DNA of 64,000 nucleotides from Agaribacillus aureus (GCA_030442055.1 JAUJEB010000001.1:2728001-2792000), one strand, 5' to 3'. Shown: positions 26,893 through 35,160, counted from the first letter of the stretch. Notes: generated from the sequence alone by a model not told the origin. A program made the numbers and translations.

Positions 26893-27797
26893 AAAGGCAA
26901 ATTAAAAACAGATCACTCACAGACAATTTCATTGGTTCCTGCCTGATATTGTTTTTAGTCATTGCCCCGGTTAAAAATGACGCCTGGGCCCAGCTGCCGA
27001 AAAAGTTTGACAACCTTGCACAGGCCTTGGCCGCTCCGGAAGAGGTGGAATGGCTCGACCTGAAAGACAGAGATTTGGAGGAATTTCCGGAGGTTATCTT
27101 TCAATTTAAAAACCTGCGGTTTCTTGATCTGTCGGGAAACCGGCTGGCCAATTTACCCGAGGAGATTTCCACGCTATCAAAACTCATGTATCTGGATATA
27201 TCGGGAACAAGCATCAGAAAAGTGCCGGAATCCATGGGTGACTTAAGCACTTTGAATACGATTCATCTGGCAAACCTTCCGCAGTTGGACTTTGAACAGG
27301 TACTGCCTGTGATAAGTCAGATAGCCAGCCTGAAAGTCCTTGATCTTAAATATGATAATTTGCAGGAGGTCCCGGCATTCATTCAATTCTTTAAGCACCT
27401 GGAAGTGCTGGACCTGTCCGGTAACCCGCTGGAGACTGTGCCACAGGAACTTACCAAGTTACAAAACCTACGGATACTTTATCTGAACGATGACAACGCA
27501 CTGGACCTGGCCCGGAGCATGGATGCCCTTGTTAAATTTGATCAGCTGAGGGAATTGCACCTGGAAAACAACGAAATCAGTAACATTCCTGAGGAAATTT
27601 ACGAAATACGAAGTCTTGAATACCTTTATTTAAATCAAAACAAACTTCAGGTGCTGCCATTATCTATGGGAAAAATGCCTAACCTAAAGTATCTTGACGT
27701 TTATGGCAATCCCATCCCCGATATTTTCCTGGATGAATACCAGAAATTTTTGCCCCCTTCTATTAAGATCAATATCTGGAATCGATATAAGAAGTAA
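26889..27797 (+). CDS. secreted leucine-rich repeat protein
   Basis: This 302-aa protein starts at GTG, overlapping the upstream stop. A signal peptide (about 15-36, ending AWA) is followed by eight or so leucine-rich repeats of the LxxLxLxxNxLxxLPxxI type (for example LRFLDLSGNRLANLPEEIS and LEYLYLNQNKLQVLPLSMG). LRR proteins bind other proteins or glycans. Export plus the coupling to small cytoplasmic-looking ORFs is unusual. It is the last gene of the 25283-27797 run; a hairpin lies about 120 bases downstream. Confidence 0.82.
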   Translation: MKRQIKNRSLTDNFIGSCLILFLVIAPVKNDAWAQLPKKFDNLAQALAAPEEVEWLDLKDRDLEEFPEVIFQFKNLRFLDLSGNRLANLPEEISTLSKLMYLDISGTSIRKVPESMGDLSTLNTIHLANLPQLDFEQVLPVISQIASLKVLDLKYDNLQEVPAFIQFFKHLEVLDLSGNPLETVPQELTKLQNLRILYLNDDNALDLARSMDALVKFDQLRELHLENNEISNIPEEIYEIRSLEYLYLNQNKLQVLPLSMGKMPNLKYLDVYGNPIPDIFLDEYQKFLPPSIKINIWNRYKK

Positions 27798-27914
27798 TGG
27801 GCCAATATTTATGGCGTAAGATCCTCGCCGGTCTCAACCAATATCTCACGAGTCTGCGACGGGATTAAAATTAAGTTCTATGCAAATCGGTAATCTAAAT
27901 GACCTTTAGCACTT

Positions 27915-27930
27915 TGGCAGATTCCTGCCA
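27915..27930. terminator. hairpin between convergent LRR and blaR1-like genes
   Basis: TGGCAG and CTGCCA pair around a 4-base loop, 118 bases after the LRR gene and 44 bases past the reverse-strand blaR1 stop. There is no U-run. It could serve as a transcript end for either side. Confidence 0.3.
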
Positions 27931-27973
27931 GATGAAAGCACCATATAGCCATCCACTCTTCGGCACAGATTAG

Positions 27974-29917
27974 TTAATCCCAGTGCCAGTCCCTGTCAAA
28001 TTGAAAGCTGAAATTTTTATTATTAAGATACTTTTTACCCATTTCGACCTCTATCATGGTCTTGTATTTTTTAGATAACTCGTCAGAAAGCTTTTCACCA
28101 TTGACGATGATGGTACCGTTTTTTTGTGTTATCCTGACTTTCTCGAAGTCATCATCGATAATGCCGTCTTCAATTAAAGATTGCAATAACCTTTCCCTGA
28201 ATTGCCCCAGTTCCTCTTTAAATACGTGCAACTCCTCTTTCACCCTGTTCATGGCTTCATCCATCTCCCGCTGGATATCCTGCATATCCAGCTGCTTCAA
28301 ATGAAGTTTTTCTTTGAACGACTCCATATCCATGGCAAAATCCTCAAATTGCGAATTCTTGAATTCCTGCATACCTTCCTCTATTTGCTCATTGATAACT
28401 TTTAATTGCTCTTGAATTTCAGATTTAATCGCAATATGATCGTCCATATGATCGAAATAGTCAAAATGCTTAAACTCCTTAATTAAGGTATCGTTAAACA
28501 TTGTTTCCATATCTTTCATCCAATCAAAATCCATTTCATCCAGCTGAAATTTAAGGCGATCCTTCAGGTCAAGTGTCATATCGAGTTGTTCTCTCCAGCC
28601 TTCCCGAAAATATTCGGAGGTCCAATCGTTACTTGCTTTCTCCCTTGCATTTTCCCTGGCTTCCATTGCTTCGATTTTGGCTTCCAGTGCTTTAATCCTG
28701 GCCTCCTGGGCTCTGATTTTTGCTTCCTGTTCCCTGATTTTTTCCTTTTTAAGCGTATCGGCTTTAACCTGAGGCATAACGGTTGGAGATTCGGTGGACA
28801 ACAGATTGAACCGCGAATAAAGCATTTTAGCGGAGGCATCCGCGGAAACCTTATTTTGATCTATAGCCGACTGGTTTTTATGCGCCCATCCAAAGTATAA
28901 AAATGACAGCAGGAGGAGTAGCAAAGCAACTACTTTGTACATCTGAGGAGAATAACTGCTTGTTCCCGTACCCACCAACCGCTGCATTCTTTTTAATAAT
29001 TGACCCTTACCACTACCAAAAAAACCTGGCAGTAACTTAAAACCTGACGTATTAAAATGGTTAACGGCCGCCAGTGTTTTGATATATTGTAAAGGTTGTC
29101 CCTGTGCCTTGATGATCAGGTCATCACAGCAGTTTTCCCTTTCCTGTCGTATTTCACGTGATATCCACCATACGGCCGGGTTGAAGAAAAAAATCACCTC
29201 CAAAACCGATTGAATTATGTTAGCCAAAAAATCATTTCGCTTGATATGGGCGATCTCATGCAGAATTACCATTTCCACCTGCTGCGGCGAAAGATGATTA
29301 ACCAGGCCGATTGGGATTAAAATGATGGGCTTCAAGTGACCAAAAATAGCCGGGGTCTTCAAAAACGGCACCTCACAGATCCGGACAGCCTTGCGAAGAT
29401 CCAATTGTTCGGGCAGTTTGGGCAGTAACTGTTTTAATGTCTCAGGGCAATTGCTTAAAGCCTTCCCTATTTTTCTTTTCATGTAAAAATAACCACCTGT
29501 CAGTTTAACGGCTGCAATGAATACGCCTAATAGCCATCCCAACAGCAGCAACGGCATTTGAGATTGAATGGCGGCAAAAATACTGGCCACGGTAAAACCT
29601 GATGAACTGTCAGTCGCCACATGTGTGGCCTGGACCGAAAGAATAGGACCCAAATAATAGAGCGATGTCTCAGCGCTATTGGTCACAGGCTTATCAATAT
29701 TTAGTTGATAAATAAAAGTGATCACAGCTATCACCAAAATTGAAAATAATGCACTTAAAGACACAAAATATTTAATATTGGCCCGGGTTTTTCTAAATAC
29801 CACCAGGAAAATATACAAAGCAAAAGCGATCAACGCTCCCTGCCATAGTGAGTGGAAAAGCGTCCAACCGAGTGCGTCGGTAAAAGTTGTTGAGAAGATT
29901 TCATTGAGTGTTTTCAT
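27974..29917 (-). CDS. BlaR1/MecR1-like M56 membrane metallopeptidase with coiled-coil C-terminus
   Basis: This 647-aa protein has four or five membrane segments (about 15-42, 52-72, 122-145 and 325-343). A zinc protease M56 domain lies between them: HEIAH (220-224) with the downstream glutamate in REIRQERENCCDD. M56 proteins cleave BlaI-type repressors in response to an external signal. Residues about 385-600 are not a penicillin-binding domain but a long charged coiled coil (repeated EAKIRAQEARIKALEAKIEAMEARE) rich in acidic residues. The ligand is therefore unlikely to be a beta-lactam. It overlaps the repressor gene by 17 bases. Confidence 0.88.
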   Translation of the reverse strand: MKTLNEIFSTTFTDALGWTLFHSLWQGALIAFALYIFLVVFRKTRANIKYFVSLSALFSILVIAVITFIYQLNIDKPVTNSAETSLYYLGPILSVQATHVATDSSSGFTVASIFAAIQSQMPLLLLGWLLGVFIAAVKLTGGYFYMKRKIGKALSNCPETLKQLLPKLPEQLDLRKAVRICEVPFLKTPAIFGHLKPIILIPIGLVNHLSPQQVEMVILHEIAHIKRNDFLANIIQSVLEVIFFFNPAVWWISREIRQERENCCDDLIIKAQGQPLQYIKTLAAVNHFNTSGFKLLPGFFGSGKGQLLKRMQRLVGTGTSSYSPQMYKVVALLLLLLSFLYFGWAHKNQSAIDQNKVSADASAKMLYSRFNLLSTESPTVMPQVKADTLKKEKIREQEAKIRAQEARIKALEAKIEAMEARENAREKASNDWTSEYFREGWREQLDMTLDLKDRLKFQLDEMDFDWMKDMETMFNDTLIKEFKHFDYFDHMDDHIAIKSEIQEQLKVINEQIEEGMQEFKNSQFEDFAMDMESFKEKLHLKQLDMQDIQREMDEAMNRVKEELHVFKEELGQFRERLLQSLIEDGIIDDDFEKVRITQKNGTIIVNGEKLSDELSKKYKTMIEVEMGKKYLNNKNFSFQFDRDWHWD

Positions 29918-30293
29918 TTTGACCTCCTTCCAGTTTTTCTATAAATGATTTTATTTGAGTTAGTTCCTCTGAGGTTGCCTTTTGGTTACCAAGTGCCTGC
30001 ATAATCAGGTTCATGGCAGAGCCCTGGAATGCAGTATCCATCAATTTATTAAGCAATTGTTTTTGAGTTTTTTCCTGCGATATTGCCGGCTGGTACACAT
30101 GCGTTTTTCCCAATCGCTCCCTGGTCAGTAAGCCCTTTCCATGCATGATCTGCATCAATTTAAGCGCGGTGGTATAACCAATATCGCGGGTTTTTGATAG
30201 GGCTTCGTGAATGACCTTTACTGTACTAGGCCCCTCTTGCCAAAGTACTTGCAATATGGCTAATTCACTATCGGTAGGTTTTGGTAACTTCAT
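29901..30293 (-). CDS. BlaI/MecI/CopY-family repressor
   Basis: This 130-aa winged-helix repressor opens KLPKPTDSELAILQVLWQEG and contains TTALKLMQIMHGKGLLTRER, the BlaI DNA-binding signature. The C-terminal helices dimerise. The M56 protease encoded next to it should inactivate it by cleavage. Three adjacent dyads directly upstream (30307-30350) are the evident autoregulatory operator. Genes other than this pair could also be controlled if they carry the TACGAAT dyad. Confidence 0.93.
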   Translation of the reverse strand: MKLPKPTDSELAILQVLWQEGPSTVKVIHEALSKTRDIGYTTALKLMQIMHGKGLLTRERLGKTHVYQPAISQEKTQKQLLNKLMDTAFQGSAMNLIMQALGNQKATSEELTQIKSFIEKLEGGQNENTQ

Positions 30294-30306
30294 ATCTGCA
30301 TTTTAT

Positions 30307-30350
30307 TACGAATCTATTCGTACTTACAAGTATATACGAATCCTTTCGTA
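30307..30350 (-). promoter_or_regulatory. operator cluster of the BlaI-type repressor
   Basis: Three dyads stand in a row. TACGAAT-CT-ATTCGTA (30307-30322) is perfect, TACTT-AC-AAGTA (30321-30332) is perfect, and TACGAAT-CC-TTTCGTA (30335-30350) has one mismatch. The outer two are 28 bp apart and share the 7-base half-site. BlaI/MecI family sites are dyads with TACA/TGTA half-sites, so the TACGAAT half-site is a related variant. The cluster is 14 bases upstream of the repressor start codon. Confidence 0.75.
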
Positions 30351-30491
30351 ATTACAAATTTTTAAAAATATTTTTTAAATAAAAATGCAGACAGGTTTAA
30401 AACCAATATTGAAACCCGGGTGGAAAGACACAACACGGCACAGGAGGCTACATGCCCCATGCCATTGCCGGCTGATGATTATGCCTATGTA

Positions 30492-31586
30492 TTACTGGTT
30501 ATTGCAATATTTTCTCAGATAGTTTTTGGCTTTGGTTTCGCCTAGCTCGAGGGCACGGTAAAAATCTTTGCAGCCTTCATAGTTGTTTTTGATGGCTACA
30601 TAAGACATGCCTCTCATCAGGTGGGCATTGGTCAATTTAAAATTAACTCCGTCAACCGGTGCGCCTTCCTGATCATTTATCAGCTCGATGGATTTGGTGT
30701 AGTCGGTGATGGCTATTTTGTAACGACCTGCGTTAAACCGGGTCAATCCACGGTTTCTGAAATAATATTCTTTGTCGGGCGATAGACCTATCGCTTCAGT
30801 AAAATCCGCATTGGCCGCTTTGTAATCTTCTATCTTCATTTTCACTAATCCACGATTATTGTAGGCTTCCGGATTCTTTGCGTCCAATTCTATAGACTTG
30901 TCAAAGTCCGCTAATGCATTCAGGTTTTGTCCAATTTCAAACTTGACGGTACCGCGCTGGTCATAATAGCCGGCATTTCCCGGATTGAGAACAATGGCTG
31001 AGTCCAGATCTGCCACCGCATCCTTGAACCAGCTGATGCCGGTGTCGGTACTTGGATCATAGGCATTTGATTTGATGTACGCCCTCATGGCATATAGTCG
31101 GTGATCGCCAGGTGCAATAGCAATGGCAGAATCCATATCCTTGATCCCGCTATTATAATCCCTCAATAGATGAGCGAGTTGTGCTCTTTTCGTAAATATC
31201 TCTACGGAACTTGGGTTTAATGACAATGCCTTTGTGTAATCTTGATAGGCCTCATCGAATTTTTTAATCCCAGCATGAAAGTCTGCCCGGGCAATATATA
31301 CATCAAAACTTTGAGGTCTCAGTTCCACGGCTTTATCAAAATCCTTTTTAGCGCCATAAAAATCTCTTAGCTTATATTTAACTTTCCCGCGATTGGTGTA
31401 GGCGGCGTAAAACTTTGGATCGATGTCAATGACCCTGGAAAAGGCAGTTAAAGCAGCTTTGTAATCCTTATTCTTATAAAAATGTTTGATTCCCCGTTCG
31501 TAATACTCTCCGGAAGTTTGCGCCCAACAAGGTAAAGAAATGCAAAAAATTACAATTGATAAATATAAGTCCCTCATAAAATTCAT
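30492..31586 (-). CDS. periplasmic tetratricopeptide repeat protein
   Basis: This 364-aa protein has a signal peptide (about 1-22, CWAQ cleavage) followed by nine or so TPR units from residue 24 to 350 (for example DYKAALTAFSRVIDIDPKFYAAYTNRGKV and DYKAANADFTEAIGLSPD). It has no catalytic domain. TPR-only secreted proteins of Bacteroidota serve as scaffolds; the partner is unknown. It is upstream of and on the same strand as the blaI-blaR1 pair, but the operator cluster lies between them. Confidence 0.8.
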   Translation of the reverse strand: MNFMRDLYLSIVIFCISLPCWAQTSGEYYERGIKHFYKNKDYKAALTAFSRVIDIDPKFYAAYTNRGKVKYKLRDFYGAKKDFDKAVELRPQSFDVYIARADFHAGIKKFDEAYQDYTKALSLNPSSVEIFTKRAQLAHLLRDYNSGIKDMDSAIAIAPGDHRLYAMRAYIKSNAYDPSTDTGISWFKDAVADLDSAIVLNPGNAGYYDQRGTVKFEIGQNLNALADFDKSIELDAKNPEAYNNRGLVKMKIEDYKAANADFTEAIGLSPDKEYYFRNRGLTRFNAGRYKIAITDYTKSIELINDQEGAPVDGVNFKLTNAHLMRGMSYVAIKNNYEGCKDFYRALELGETKAKNYLRKYCNNQ

Positions 31587-31786
31587 GTATCTAAGGTACT
31601 AGCGGACAGATAAATAATTTCACCATAATGTCACAATACATTACACAAAAAAGAAAGTTCCGGTATTGAGAACTTCCATCCAATATACTATTCAAAAACG
31701 TGAAAATCATCAAATTAGTTTAAGGCCTTTGAATTATTAGTTAGACCCACAAATGCGCTATATAGTTTAAATCCGGAAGACAATAA

Positions 31787-31818
31787 TTCAGGTTGGACAA
31801 GTAGTCGTCCAACCTGAA
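31787..31818 (-). terminator. 12-bp perfect hairpin after the outer-membrane-type gene
   Basis: TTCAGGTTGGAC (31787-31798) pairs exactly with GTCCAACCTGAA (31807-31818) around an 8-base loop, 24 bases beyond the reverse-strand stop at 31842. The U-run is weak but the stem is very stable, so it is probably the transcript end. Confidence 0.6.
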
Positions 31819-31841
31819 CTATCCAATTAATTCCGGGCATT

Positions 31842-32456
31842 TTATAACAAAATTCCCAGGGTAAATCCAGCTGAGCCGGCGATTGGTAAGTCACTACCAC
31901 CTGAGGCAAAGCCGTATCGAAATCCACCGTCACCATCGTTTCCAAATCCATATCCCAGACCAATGCTCCAGTCAAGGGTTATCTTGTTGCCAAGTACAAA
32001 TTGCTTACCGTAATTAATTAAAATAGCTCCTCCGGTATGGCTCTCCTTGGTAGTCTCATAGCCCGGATAGCCATAGCTGTCATCACTTCTAAAATGGTTT
32101 ATGACCAGCTCCGGTTTTATATAAGCTCCTCTCAGCGGGTGAGCGCTAACCATACCTTTCGTTATATAGTCGGGTCTGATTTTGAACTTCGGTCCTACGC
32201 GAGCAAATGCACCCTTCTGGTTTTCTATATTTTTACCCGCGCCAATGATACCAAATTTAGCTTCCCAGGATATACCGTCTTTTATATAGCTTTCGTAACC
32301 CAAGGTAAAATTCCCGGTCAATGGTGCAAAGAATTCCATTTTAAGCGCCTTGGTTTTTACAGATTTCATATCCGGATCAGTTTTATGCGGATCCATATCT
32401 TGTGCGAATGATGTACTCAGTACAAAAACGAATATTATTACAATCAACTTTTTCAT
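31842..32456 (-). CDS. small outer-membrane beta-barrel-type protein
   Basis: This 204-aa protein has a signal peptide (MKKLIVIIFVFVLSTSFAQD). Alternating amphipathic strands with aromatic ends follow (FTLGYESYIKDGISWEAKFGI, GAYIKPELVINHF, ITLDWSIGLGYGFG), and the C-terminus is AGFTLGILL. This pattern fits an 8-stranded outer-membrane barrel. The open frame extends 16 codons upstream, but the signal peptide sets the start at 32456. It is divergent from the HTH gene, with repeated TTTTGCAATATT motifs between them. Confidence 0.7.
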   Translation of the reverse strand: MKKLIVIIFVFVLSTSFAQDMDPHKTDPDMKSVKTKALKMEFFAPLTGNFTLGYESYIKDGISWEAKFGIIGAGKNIENQKGAFARVGPKFKIRPDYITKGMVSAHPLRGAYIKPELVINHFRSDDSYGYPGYETTKESHTGGAILINYGKQFVLGNKITLDWSIGLGYGFGNDGDGGFRYGFASGGSDLPIAGSAGFTLGILL

Positions 32457-32594
32457 TTTATTTAGATTTAATTTGGTTATGTAATTGGAAATACGGGCAG
32501 CCAATATGGAAGTATTACTGATTTTTGCACCGGTAAAACCGGATTTGGCAATTATTACCAGGGCATGGCACTATCTGATAAGGTGAGCAGCAAA

Positions 32595-32636
32595 TTTTGC
32601 AATATTTGCCAATCCATTTTTAACTTTTGCAATATT
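32595..32636. promoter_or_regulatory. direct repeats TTTTGCAATATT in a divergent intergenic region
   Basis: TTTTGCAATATT occurs at 32595-32606 and 32625-32636, exactly 30 bp apart (about three helical turns). A related TTTGGCAATTATT lies further upstream near 32545. They sit before the HTH gene (32679) and its divergent neighbour and could bind that regulator. Confidence 0.4.
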
Positions 32637-32678
32637 CACTTAAATTAAAAACCGATTACCAATATTTTTAAGCACAAA

Positions 32679-33680
32679 ATGGACCAGTCGCCTTCTTTTC
32701 AGGCTTATTTTTTTGAATTGATCAAGCACAAAATACCCAGTCACCAATCACTGGTTGATCAAGTTGCCGAAGTCCTTTGTGTAAGTAATGACAGCGCCTA
32801 TCGACGCATTCGCGGGGAAAAAATTCTGGATCTGAACGAAGCCGCCAAACTTTGCGATACTTACCAACTATCCATGGACGCTATCTTTAATCTGAGCTCC
32901 AACGGCGTTCATTTTCAATACAATTCTGTCGATCATGATAATTTTCATTACTATGACTATCTGCAATATGTGCAAAGCCAGCTGGATCTGATCAATAAGT
33001 TTGAGCGTAAAGAATTATTTTTTGCTGCCAAAGACATCCCCTTTTTTCATTATTTCCAATTTCCTGAGCTGACCTATTTCAAATCTTATTTCTGGATGAA
33101 GATGATCCTTGAGTATCCAGAATATGATGACAAGCAATTTCTGTTGGCTGATGCGCCGGATGAAATAATTGCACCAGCAAAAAATATCTGGACTTCCTAC
33201 ATGAAGACGCCCAGCGTTGAAATCTGGAGCAATGAAACCATCAACATCACTCTCCGGCAAATCGAATACTGCTGGGAATGTGGCTTTTTTAAATCGGAGG
33301 AAGAGGCGCTTTTACTCTGTGAATTAATGAAAACGATGCTTAAGCATATTCAAACGCAGGCCGGCCTGGGCAATAAATTTCATTTTGAGAGTAATGCTAC
33401 CAAAGAAGGCGGGGCATTTAACCTGTATTACAATGAAGTGACCATTTCCGACAACACCATCTTTTTTAAAATGGATGGGCAGGAACTCGCCTTTATCAGT
33501 CATAATTTATTCAATATACTGAGCACCGGCAATCCCAATTTTTGCCAGCATACCTATCAGCACATTCAACAGATTTTGAGAAAATCAACATTGATCAGCG
33601 AGGTTTCGGAAAAAGAAAGGAAAAAGTTTTTCCGAAATATGAAAAAGAAAATTACAGACCTGATTGATAAGATCGGTTAA
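32679..33680 (+). CDS. HTH regulator with large C-terminal domain
   Basis: This 333-aa protein has an XRE-like helix-turn-helix at about 18-70 (LVDQVAEVLCVSNDSAYRRIRGEKILDLNEAAKLC). About 250 residues of helical, aromatic-rich sequence of unknown fold follow. The C-terminal 30 residues are strongly basic (KEREKKFFRNMKKKITDL-like). There is no sensor domain I can name and no membrane segment. Similar HTH proteins are common and unstudied in Bacteroidota. The repeats upstream suggest control of itself and of the divergent outer-membrane-type gene. Confidence 0.75.
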   Translation: MDQSPSFQAYFFELIKHKIPSHQSLVDQVAEVLCVSNDSAYRRIRGEKILDLNEAAKLCDTYQLSMDAIFNLSSNGVHFQYNSVDHDNFHYYDYLQYVQSQLDLINKFERKELFFAAKDIPFFHYFQFPELTYFKSYFWMKMILEYPEYDDKQFLLADAPDEIIAPAKNIWTSYMKTPSVEIWSNETINITLRQIEYCWECGFFKSEEEALLLCELMKTMLKHIQTQAGLGNKFHFESNATKEGGAFNLYYNEVTISDNTIFFKMDGQELAFISHNLFNILSTGNPNFCQHTYQHIQQILRKSTLISEVSEKERKKFFRNMKKKITDLIDKIG

Positions 33681-33700
33681 CAGGTGACTGTTTTTGCACC

Positions 33701-33901
33701 TCATTCATCTTCCAAAATCTCTTTCACTCTGCCCACCTCACCGGTTTCCAGCCTGACCTTAATACCATGTGGATGGGTTGGTGAATTGGTGAGAATCGTT
33801 CTGACCACTCCCTCGGTCAAATCCCCGGATCGTTGATCTTGTTTTTGTACTATTCTTACCAGCAGGCCAGGTTTAATATCCTTTCTGTTTCGTCCGTTCA
33901 T
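33701..33901 (-). CDS. YwbE family protein (DUF2196)
   Basis: This 66-aa protein has a single compact domain (GLLVRIVQKQDQRSGDLTEG and HGIKVRLETGEVGRVKEIL) that matches the YwbE family of small KOW-like beta proteins of unknown function. Its start overlaps the end of the DinB gene by 4 bases (ATGA), so the two are co-translated. It is convergent with the HTH gene, 20 bases away. Confidence 0.88.
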   Translation of the reverse strand: MNGRNRKDIKPGLLVRIVQKQDQRSGDLTEGVVRTILTNSPTHPHGIKVRLETGEVGRVKEILEDE

Positions 33902-34368
33902 GTGTTTCTAAATTCATTTACCAACCAAAAAACAGTATAAATATGATGACTTTCATGCAAAAGAAAAAACTCGATCCACCCGAAAATAGTCATCAATCCC
34001 AGCTTGGGGTGGTGGCCTTGTCTTTCCAGGGAATCAAGGGACAGTCCTTCCAGCTTTGCGACGATTTCAGCCCTGCCCTGAATGGTCTTGTCTGTGATCA
34101 ACGATGTTTCCAACATCCTCCATTTGGCAAATTCGGGATCATTGTCGGCCTTGTACCTGCCAAATGCCGGCTGGTCCTCAACCAAAATACGATCGATACG
34201 TTCCAGGAAAATCTCCTGGTATCTTCCCAAATGTGCTAGATTTTCTTTGATTGACCACTTTTCGGGCCGGTGTTGTTTAGAAATAAAACCGTCATCCAAC
34301 CCACGGATCAGTTGAAGAAGCTGTTGATATTGATTTTCTAATCTGAATTCCGTCGAACTGTCTGCCAT
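33898..34368 (-). CDS. DinB-like four-helix metalloprotein
   Basis: This 156-aa protein shows the DinB/YfiT pattern: KWSIKENLAHLGRYQEIFLERI in helix 2 and LHESHHIYTVFWL near the C-terminus, giving the three-histidine metal site. Members are nickel- or zinc-binding thiol transferases, including bacillithiol S-transferases. That could connect it with bshA, but this is inference. The open frame extends upstream to 34443; the ATG at 34368 gives the family N-terminus. Confidence 0.82.
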   Translation of the reverse strand: MADSSTEFRLENQYQQLLQLIRGLDDGFISKQHRPEKWSIKENLAHLGRYQEIFLERIDRILVEDQPAFGRYKADNDPEFAKWRMLETSLITDKTIQGRAEIVAKLEGLSLDSLERQGHHPKLGLMTIFGWIEFFLLHESHHIYTVFWLVNEFRNT

Positions 34369-34440
34369 AGCAATTGTTTTCCATAAAGTTAGTCGATTGG
34401 GTGGTGGGTAGCAACTTTTCCCCACACTGGCTTCAGCTTT

Positions 34441-34509
34441 CAACTTGCTTTGGGTTCATGGAAGTTATAAACTTCCCACATGGCGAGCTTTAGTCAAAGA
34501 TTGAACCTA
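34441..34509. repeat. left copy of a hairpin-rich direct repeat flanking the XRE/SymE genes
   Basis: This stretch matches 35200-35267 in the same orientation at 58 of 69 positions by hand alignment, with one gap. It contains GGAAGTT-ATA-AACTTCC (34460-34476) and a degenerate TTTAGTC/GATTGAA pairing. It ends 16 bases before the XRE stop codon. Confidence 0.75.
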
Positions 34510-34524
34510 GTAATGAAAAAATCA

Positions 34525-34740
34525 TCAAAATTCAAAAATTTCCCTTACCGGTACTTGAAGCCCTTTAGCAATTTTGTAAAGTGTAGCCATCGTAATATTG
34601 GTTCCCTGGCCTGCGAGCCTAACCAAGCTGGATTTTTCCAAATTACACCGGTCAGCCATTTCCTGGAAAGAAAGTCCTTTTTCCTTTCTGATCTGATCAA
34701 TATTTCTACCTACGGCTTTTAAAAAATCTCTTTGAGTCAT
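34525..34740 (-). CDS. XRE-family HTH regulator
   Basis: This 71-aa protein is a single Cro/CI-type helix-turn-helix (VGRNIDQIRKEKGLSFQEMA, then SSLVRLAGQGTNITMATLYKIAKGL), close to HipB- and antitoxin-type repressors. It is divergent from the SymE-like gene, with a 24-bp palindrome between them. The pair therefore looks like a repressor/effector cassette, in which the XRE protein would bind the palindrome and silence both promoters. No transcriptional effector domain is present. Confidence 0.88.
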   Translation of the reverse strand: MTQRDFLKAVGRNIDQIRKEKGLSFQEMADRCNLEKSSLVRLAGQGTNITMATLYKIAKGLQVPVREIFEF

Positions 34741-34783
34741 TTCCAGATGTTAAGACGCTAATATTGGTAATTTGTTTAAAACA

Positions 34784-34807
34784 ATCGGTGTAATATATTG
34801 CACCGAT
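34784..34807. promoter_or_regulatory. 24-bp near-perfect palindrome between XRE and SymE genes
   Basis: ATCGGTG and CACCGAT arms enclose TAATATATTG, giving 11 of 12 symmetric pairs. It lies 44 bases from the XRE start and 46 bases from the SymE start, in the position of a shared operator. The length fits a dimeric HTH protein. Confidence 0.7.
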
Positions 34808-34852
34808 AATGACTTTTTTATATTTTTGTTTTTGAAGATTAACCGGATATTT

Positions 34853-35047
34853 ATGGAAAAGAAAATCAGAAAACTAAAAATCCACTCCAGGTTCCGTGCA
34901 AGAACTTATGATGACATCAGTTTCCCTGAAATAAGGCTGCATGGAAAATGGCTCGATCAATTAGGATTTAAAGAAGGGTTGGAGGTAAACATCGAGCAAC
35001 AGCCTTGCAAATTGACCATTACTTTGGGGCAAGATGAAAAAGAATAA
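34853..35047 (+). CDS. SymE-family toxin-like protein
   Basis: This 64-aa protein matches the SymE toxin domain, an AbrB-derived fold: RKLKIHSRFRARTYDDIS, FPEIRLHGKWLDQLGFKEG and LEVNIEQQPCKLTITLG. E. coli SymE is an SOS-induced protein that condenses the nucleoid or degrades RNA and is held down by the antisense RNA SymR. Here a divergent XRE gene takes the place of an antisense control. The frame is open further upstream to 34772, but that would run through the palindrome; the ATG at 34853 gives the family N-terminus. Confidence 0.82.
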   Translation: MEKKIRKLKIHSRFRARTYDDISFPEIRLHGKWLDQLGFKEGLEVNIEQQPCKLTITLGQDEKE

Positions 35048-35160
35048 AGTTGGGCAGGCCTCGCTGGTCCACACTGGCCTTATCTGGTCATAAGTTGCCC
35101 TCTTTCAGTTATCACTTTCTTTCACGATTAGCACAGGACCGGAGGACCTGCGCCAGTGGA

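Noticed and set aside
27974-30293. BlaR1/BlaI genes as regulators of the OXA-type beta-lactamase at 61753
   Set aside because: They are 31 kb apart, the sensor lacks a penicillin-binding domain, and no TACGAAT dyad is seen upstream of the beta-lactamase gene.
31715-31975. Reverse-strand 86-codon frame overlapping the end of the outer-membrane-type gene
   Set aside because: It lies in another frame of that gene and crosses its terminator hairpin; the barrel-type frame has the signal peptide and a fitting C-terminus.
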